A stretch of DNA of 10,802 nucleotides, from the NCBI GenBank assembly GCA_023443925.1, contig JAEZSL010000124.1, positions 1 through 10,802 of the forward strand, in the 5' to 3' direction. The stretch's first letter is position 1. Each line of letters begins with the position of its first letter. The DNA is from Bacillota bacterium. GTDB lineage: Bacteria; Bacillota_A; Clostridia; Lachnospirales; Lachnospiraceae. The notes below the pieces were generated by a model. It was not told the DNA's origin, ran no database searches, and worked only from the letters and a program-made list of their open reading frames with translations. The position numbers and the translations under genes are program-made. Shown here piece after piece: positions 7,088 through 10,802 of this stretch.

Positions 7088-7122
7088 GAAAATGGGAGGT
7101 AGCGCTGCTACCTCCCATTTTC
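7088..7122. terminator. Very strong hairpin between pplA and apbE
   Basis: GAAAATGGGAGGTAGC (7088-7103) pairs perfectly with GCTACCTCCCATTTTC (7107-7122): 16 bp and a GCT triloop, lying 55 bases after the pplA stop. The T-run is part of the stem, so it can work in both directions. It is probably a terminator or partial attenuator that keeps the FMN transferase below the lipoprotein, or a 3' stability structure. No clear promoter is visible before apbE, so some read-through is expected. Confidence 0.75.
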
Positions 7123-7168
7123 TAAGTTAACATAGGTGAAATGCGAAACAGATTAAGAGGTGATTCGA

Positions 7169-8212
7169 GTGAGCAGGAAATTTATAGTGTGTCTATTATC
7201 CATAGTTCTTATCTTAAATCTGACGGCTTGCGGCAATGTAAAGTTAAAGCGTTTTGATGCAAGCTTTCTGGAGCTTTTTGACACAGTAACCACCATAACG
7301 GGTTATGCAAAGGATAAGGAAGAATTTACAGGGTACGCCCAGATGATCCATGACAATCTGCAGGAATACCATGAGCTTTATGATATATATAATGATTACG
7401 ACGGAGTTAATAATATCAAAACCATTAATGACAATGCCGGTATTAAACCGGTTAAGGTAGATAAAAGAATTATAGACATGCTTAAATTTGCCAAAGATGC
7501 ATATGACCTGACCAGCGGACAGATGAATGTAGCTTTTGGAGCTGTGTTAAGAGTATGGCATGATTACCGTACAAACGGTGTTGATGACCCCGAAAATGCC
7601 AAGCTGCCGCCTATGGAGCTGCTTAAGGAAAAAGCAGAACATACGGATATTAACAAAGTCATTATTAACGAAAACGATTCTACCGTATATCTGGAAGATC
7701 CGGAAATGAGCCTGGATGTGGGTGCCGTAGCCAAAGGCTATGCCACAGAAAGAGTCGCAGAACTTGTGTATGAGAACGGTTTTAAGAGCGGCTCTATAAG
7801 TGTGGGAGGCAATGTTCGTACCCTTGGCCCGAAAGCCGATACCGGTGAAGCCTGGAATATTGGTATACAGAATCCTGATCATGAAAGTAAAGATAAATAT
7901 TTATATATATTAAATCTGAAAAATATGTCCCTGGTTACAAGCGGTGTTTATGAAAGATATTATACGGTGGATGGTAAACAATATCATCATATTATAGACC
8001 CGGATACCTTAATGCCATCGGATGAATATCTATCTATATCAATAGTTACAAAAGATTCCGGGATGGCCGACGTCCTTGCGAAAATTATTAACATGCCTTA
8101 TGAAGATGGGCTTGCGTTGGTTGAAAGTATACCGGATACCGAAGCTTTATGGGTATTTAAGAATGGAGAGATGAAATACAGCTCCCATTTTGAGGATTAT
8201 ATCAAAAAGTAA
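7169..8212 (+). CDS. apbE: ApbE-family FMN transferase lipoprotein (FmnB-like)
   Basis: The start is placed at GTG 7169, giving 347 residues. The in-frame GTG at 7160 overlaps the likely ribosome binding site AAGAGG (7155-7160), so it is less probable. A lipoprotein signal ends in LTA-C21, placing the enzyme on the outer face of the membrane. ApbE motifs occur in order: FDTVTTITG near the N-terminus, DVGAVAKGYA (183-192), SVGGN (211-215), TSGVYERYY (257-265), HHIIDP (273-278) and a C-terminal Asp (301) expected to help bind metal. It moves FMN from FAD onto Thr/Ser of target proteins using Mg2+. The obvious substrate is the two-domain lipoprotein encoded just upstream; RnfD, and RnfG if present beyond the window, are also possible substrates. 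It is the last gene before a clear terminator. Confidence 0.92.
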   Translation: MSRKFIVCLLSIVLILNLTACGNVKLKRFDASFLELFDTVTTITGYAKDKEEFTGYAQMIHDNLQEYHELYDIYNDYDGVNNIKTINDNAGIKPVKVDKRIIDMLKFAKDAYDLTSGQMNVAFGAVLRVWHDYRTNGVDDPENAKLPPMELLKEKAEHTDINKVIINENDSTVYLEDPEMSLDVGAVAKGYATERVAELVYENGFKSGSISVGGNVRTLGPKADTGEAWNIGIQNPDHESKDKYLYILNLKNMSLVTSGVYERYYTVDGKQYHHIIDPDTLMPSDEYLSISIVTKDSGMADVLAKIINMPYEDGLALVESIPDTEALWVFKNGEMKYSSHFEDYIKK

Positions 8213-8228
8213 ACAGTATCCAGCGGGG

Positions 8229-8262
8229 AAAACCGGATCTTTTGTGAAGAACCGGTTTTTTT
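8229..8262 (+). terminator. Rho-independent terminator after apbE
   Basis: AAAACCGG (8229-8236) pairs with CCGGTTTT (8252-8259), with a further TC/GA pairing inside the loop, followed by a continuous T-run to 8262. It lies 17 bases after the apbE stop, has the classical form, and ends the electron-transfer operon. Confidence 0.85.
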
Positions 8263-8385
8263 AATTGACAGTATTCATGTGTCAAAAAGACAATTTTCTG
8301 TTTTGAATGAATTCGAATGCAAATTGATTCAATTTAGATGTCTTTCCTCGAATATTAAATTATGTACGAGCCTCAAACGTATAAC

Positions 8386-8406
8386 AACCAAGCCAATGGC
8401 TTGGTT
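8386..8406 (+). other. 9-bp perfect hairpin with downstream T-tract in the rnf leader region
   Basis: AACCAAGCC (8386-8394) and GGCTTGGTT (8398-8406) pair perfectly around an AAT triloop. TTCTTTTTTT follows at 8421-8430, 14 nt after the stem, which is too far for a standard terminator. TGTACGA occurs on both sides (8363-8369 and 8443-8449). It could belong to a small or leader RNA, or be a degenerate terminator. Confidence 0.5.
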
Positions 8407-8499
8407 TCTGGCAGGACTCCTTCTTTTTTTCTGTCGGAAAATTGTACGAAGTTCCTATACAATATCTGTTAATTGTTAATGTTTTGTCATAAAATTAGT

Positions 8500-8517
8500 T
8501 AGATAATTAATTAACAA
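8500..8517. promoter_or_regulatory. Weaker candidate Rex operator upstream of rnfC
   Basis: TAGATAATTAATTAACAA matches TTGTTAA-N4-TTAACAA at 12 of 14 fixed positions, with a perfect right half-site. TGTTAA half-sites lie just upstream (8468-8473 and 8474-8479). The target, an NAD+-reducing Rnf complex, fits control by NADH/NAD+. The AT-rich setting lowers confidence. Confidence 0.35.
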
Positions 8518-8631
8518 GCTTTTTTTTTATAAAAGTATATTCAACATAAAAAAAACTATAAAAATAATTGGATTTATGTTACTATTATTATACGTGACTT
8601 TAGTAAAATAATTTAGAAAAGGAGCAGGATA

Positions 8632-9951
8632 ATGGGAACAGCGACATTTAAAGGCGGCATTCATCCCTATGAAGGCAAGGAATTATCAAAAAACAAAGCA
8701 ACAACCGTTCTGATGCCTAAGGGTGATATGGTATTTCCGATGGCACAGCATATTGGTAAACCGGCAATGCCGCTTGTAACTAAGGGGGATCATGTATTAA
8801 TGGGACAAAAAATCGGAGAAGCAGACGGTCCGGTTTCGGCGAATATCATCAGTTCCATATCAGGGACGGTGAAAGCCATTGAACCCAGAATGACAGTGTC
8901 CGGAGCAATGGCCTTATCAGTTATTATTGAAAATGATAATAAATATGAGGCGATTGATGGTTTAGGCAGCAAGAGAGACTATACCAAACTAGGCAAAGGT
9001 GAGATAAGAGACATTATCAAGGAAGCGGGGCTTGTTGGACTCGGAGGCGCAGCTTTTCCTGTTCATGTTAAATTAACTCCAAAAGATGATAATAAGATTA
9101 ATTATGTTATTGTTAATGCAGCAGAATGTGAACCCTATCTTACTTCCGATTACAGGATGTTAATGGAAGAACCGGAGAAAATTGTTGGAGGACTTAAGAT
9201 TGAACTTAGTCTATTTCCCAATGCGAAGGGAATTATTGCCATTGAGGATAATAAACCCGAAGCAATTGAGAAATTGCAGGAACTTATTAAAGATGAACCG
9301 GGAATTGAAGTAAAACCCTTAAAGACCAAATATCCACAGGGCGGTGAAAGATTTCTTATTTATGCTGCTACCGGGCGCAAAATCAATTCTTCACTGCTGC
9401 CGCTCCATGCAGGCTGCATTGTGAATAATGTGGATACCGTAATCTCGATTTATATGGCTGTTGCGGAATCGACTCCGCTGATGAGAAGAATTATTACGGT
9501 AACAGGTGATGCTATCGCAGATCCCAGGAATTTTAATGTAAAAACAGGCACCAGTTACAGCGAACTGGTGGAAGCCGCCGGTGGATTTACCAGAAGCCCT
9601 GAAAAAATTATCTCGGGCGGTCCTATGATGGGGCAGGCGATTTTTTCCCTGGAGATCCCGGTTACAAAAACCTCCTCCGCTCTGTTGGGGTATGCGAAAG
9701 ACAGAGCATCCAAAATGAAGGCCAGCGCCTGTATTCGCTGCGGAAGGTGTATTGATGCCTGTCCGAGCCGGATTGTACCTCAAAAACTTTTTGAATATTC
9801 TGAACGGTTTGACAGTGAAAACTTCGTAAAATATAACGGTATGGAATGCTGCGACTGTGGCAGCTGTACCTTTGTTTGTCCAGCCAAGCTGAATTTGAAC
9901 CAATCCTTTAAGGAAATGAGAACAAGCGTATTAAATAGCAGAAGAAAATAG
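8632..9951 (+). CDS. rnfC: Rnf complex subunit RnfC (ferredoxin:NAD+ oxidoreductase)
   Basis: The 439-residue protein has the usual clostridial RnfC length. A glycine-rich NADH/FMN-binding segment GLVGLGGAAFP (133-143), NAAECEPY (162-169) and a later SLBB-like region resemble the NuoF family. Two four-cysteine motifs bind [4Fe-4S] clusters: C367/C370/C373/C377 and C406/C409/C412/C416. RnfC is the membrane-bound peripheral cytoplasmic subunit where NAD(H) reacts, in a complex that moves H+ or Na+ as electrons pass between ferredoxin and NAD+. The ATG follows AAAAGGAGCAGG. It is the first gene of the rnf operon, with rnfD starting 15 bases after its stop. The order rnfC-rnfD matches the usual rnfCDGEAB arrangement, whose remainder lies beyond the window. 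Confidence 0.97.
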   Translation: MGTATFKGGIHPYEGKELSKNKATTVLMPKGDMVFPMAQHIGKPAMPLVTKGDHVLMGQKIGEADGPVSANIISSISGTVKAIEPRMTVSGAMALSVIIENDNKYEAIDGLGSKRDYTKLGKGEIRDIIKEAGLVGLGGAAFPVHVKLTPKDDNKINYVIVNAAECEPYLTSDYRMLMEEPEKIVGGLKIELSLFPNAKGIIAIEDNKPEAIEKLQELIKDEPGIEVKPLKTKYPQGGERFLIYAATGRKINSSLLPLHAGCIVNNVDTVISIYMAVAESTPLMRRIITVTGDAIADPRNFNVKTGTSYSELVEAAGGFTRSPEKIISGGPMMGQAIFSLEIPVTKTSSALLGYAKDRASKMKASACIRCGRCIDACPSRIVPQKLFEYSERFDSENFVKYNGMECCDCGSCTFVCPAKLNLNQSFKEMRTSVLNSRRK

Positions 9952-9966
9952 AAAGAGGTGCCGACT

Positions 9967-10802
9967 TTGAGCAATTTGTATAATGTCTCCGCTTCTCCTC
10001 ATACCAGAAGCCGGACAACTACAACAACAATCATGCAGGATGTTGCCATAGCGCTGATTCCTGCCAGTATTTTTGGAATCTTTAATTTTGGGATTTATGC
10101 CTTATTAATTATTATAACGTCAATTACGACTAGTGTTCTTACTGAATATATATACGAAAAGGCTATGAAAAAGCCTTTGACAACCGGTGATTTCAGTGCG
10201 GTTGTAACCGGATTGTTACTGGCTCTTAATCTGTCTCCTTCGGTACCTTTATGGATACCGGTAATTGGCGGTGTATTTGCTATCCTTGTAGTTAAAATGC
10301 TTTATGGAGGAATTGGACAAAATTTTATGAATCCTGCAATGGCGGCAAGATGTTTTTTATTAATCAGTTTTGCCGGACGTATGAATAATTATACAGTTGA
10401 TGCAGTAAACACATCGGATTCTGTGCCTGGATTTTTTCAATACATAAATAAAGGTGTGATTGCGATTGACGGTGTATCTGGAGCAACACCATTAGCCTCT
10501 TTAAGAGCAGGTGAAGCCGTTGACCTTATGAACAAGTTTATCGGAAAAACTGCGGGTACTATAGGTGAAACCAGCGTGGCGGCCATTTTGATCGGCGCGG
10601 CCTACCTTTTAGCCAGGAAGGTAATCAGCTTTAGAATCCCGGCAGCATATATCGCTTCTTTTGGTGTATTTATCATCTTATTCGGTGGCAGAGGCTTTGA
10701 CCCGAATTTCCTTATCGGGCACATTTTCGGCGGCGGACTCATGCTGGGCGCCTTTTTTATGGCTACTGATTATTCCACCAGCCCTATTACAAGAAGAGGG
10801 CA
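9967..10802 (+). CDS. rnfD: Rnf complex subunit RnfD, 3'-truncated
   Basis: The TTG at 9967 is taken as the start because AAAGAGGTG (9952-9960) precedes it at the right distance and the resulting N-terminus (SNLYNVSASPHTRS) is typical of RnfD. There are 278 complete codons before the window ends; RnfD is usually 300-350 residues. It is a multi-helix membrane protein of the NqrB/RnfD family. DGVSGAT (168-174) is the covalent FMN site, with Thr174 predicted to carry FMN through a phosphoester bond made by an ApbE enzyme. GGIGQNFMNPA (114-124) and ATDYSTSPIT (266-275) are further family-conserved segments. RnfD forms part of the membrane electron and ion path. The flavinylation site faces outward in known complexes, consistent with the lipoprotein ApbE encoded upstream doing the job. 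Confidence 0.95.
   Translation, partial: MSNLYNVSASPHTRSRTTTTTIMQDVAIALIPASIFGIFNFGIYALLIIITSITTSVLTEYIYEKAMKKPLTTGDFSAVVTGLLLALNLSPSVPLWIPVIGGVFAILVVKMLYGGIGQNFMNPAMAARCFLLISFAGRMNNYTVDAVNTSDSVPGFFQYINKGVIAIDGVSGATPLASLRAGEAVDLMNKFIGKTAGTIGETSVAAILIGAAYLLARKVISFRIPAAYIASFGVFIILFGGRGFDPNFLIGHIFGGGLMLGAFFMATDYSTSPITRRG

Larger units (their letters stand above)
8263..8631. other. Intergenic region / rnf leader, no convincing gene
   Basis: This AT-rich spacer contains an inverted repeat TTGACA-N9-TGTCAA (8265-8285), a palindrome AAATTGA-T-TCAATTT (8321-8335), a hairpin near 8386-8406, a Rex-like site (8500-8517) and an unusual T-run (8521-8528). A 66-codon frame (8279-8479) has no ribosome binding site and looks like chance. 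The rnfC ribosome binding site AAAAGGAG is at 8617-8624. No single promoter stands out; TTAACA (8511-8516) with TATATT (8536-8541) at 19-bp spacing is one weak option. I recognise no known riboswitch class. Confidence 0.55.

Noticed and set aside
8363..8450. Known riboswitch in the rnf leader (c-di-GMP, FMN, guanidine, Na+ classes considered)
   Set aside because: None of the conserved core sequences that I know for these classes can be recognised; only a simple hairpin and short repeats are seen.
8279..8479. 66-codon + strand frame before rnfC
   Set aside because: No ribosome binding site, no family resemblance, and it runs through the hairpin and T-tract; it is probably chance in noncoding DNA.
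9391..9903. 170-codon minus-strand frame inside rnfC
   Set aside because: It lies wholly antisense to an unambiguous rnfC with intact cluster motifs and has no ribosome binding site or recognisable domain.
1..10802. CRISPR array, insertion sequence, tRNA or rRNA genes
   Set aside because: No regularly spaced repeats, transposase, terminal inverted repeats with target duplication, or tRNA/rRNA-like segments were seen on either strand.

Overview
The window looks like a stretch of chromosome from a low-GC anaerobic clostridium, most likely Lachnospiraceae-like. This is inferred from AT-rich spacers, strong AGGAGG-type ribosome binding sites, GTG/TTG starts next to good Shine-Dalgarno sequences, an Rnf operon and clostridial-style lipoproteins. 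All convincing genes lie on the + strand. The two outermost genes are cut by the window edges.

Layout: (1) 1-1181, the 3' part of a PocR-domain/HD-GYP protein, probably a c-di-GMP phosphodiesterase or related signalling protein. (2) 1182-1805, a spacer with two hairpins, two tandem sigma-A-type promoters and an 18-bp near-palindrome matching the clostridial Rex operator at all but one fixed position. (3) 1806-8212, five co-directional genes: a type II NADH dehydrogenase fused to a DoxX-like membrane domain, a long-chain polyprenyl diphosphate synthase, a MenA/UbiA prenyltransferase, a lipoprotein with two tandem flavinylation-type domains, and an ApbE-family FMN transferase lipoprotein. A very strong hairpin sits between the last two genes and a clear terminator follows the last. 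(4) 8213-8631, a spacer with an unexplained hairpin and a weaker Rex-like site. (5) 8632-10802, rnfC and the 5' part of rnfD, the start of an Rnf (ferredoxin:NAD+ oxidoreductase) operon.

The set in (3) matches the flavin-based extracellular electron transfer (EET) locus described in Listeria: Ndh2, DmkB, DmkA, PplA and FmnB. In that model Ndh2 passes electrons from NADH to a dedicated demethylmenaquinone whose tail and ring attachment are made by DmkB and DmkA. A flavinylated surface lipoprotein (PplA) then carries electrons outward, after FmnB has attached its FMN groups outside the membrane. Here eetA and eetB are not in the window and the cluster abuts rnf, so this looks like a variant arrangement. 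The ApbE enzyme could serve both the lipoprotein (two DLTSSVT motifs) and the Rnf subunits (RnfD carries a perfect DGVSGAT motif). Possible Rex sites before both operons suggest joint control by the NADH/NAD+ ratio. Function is inferred from family knowledge and gene order; no searches were run.
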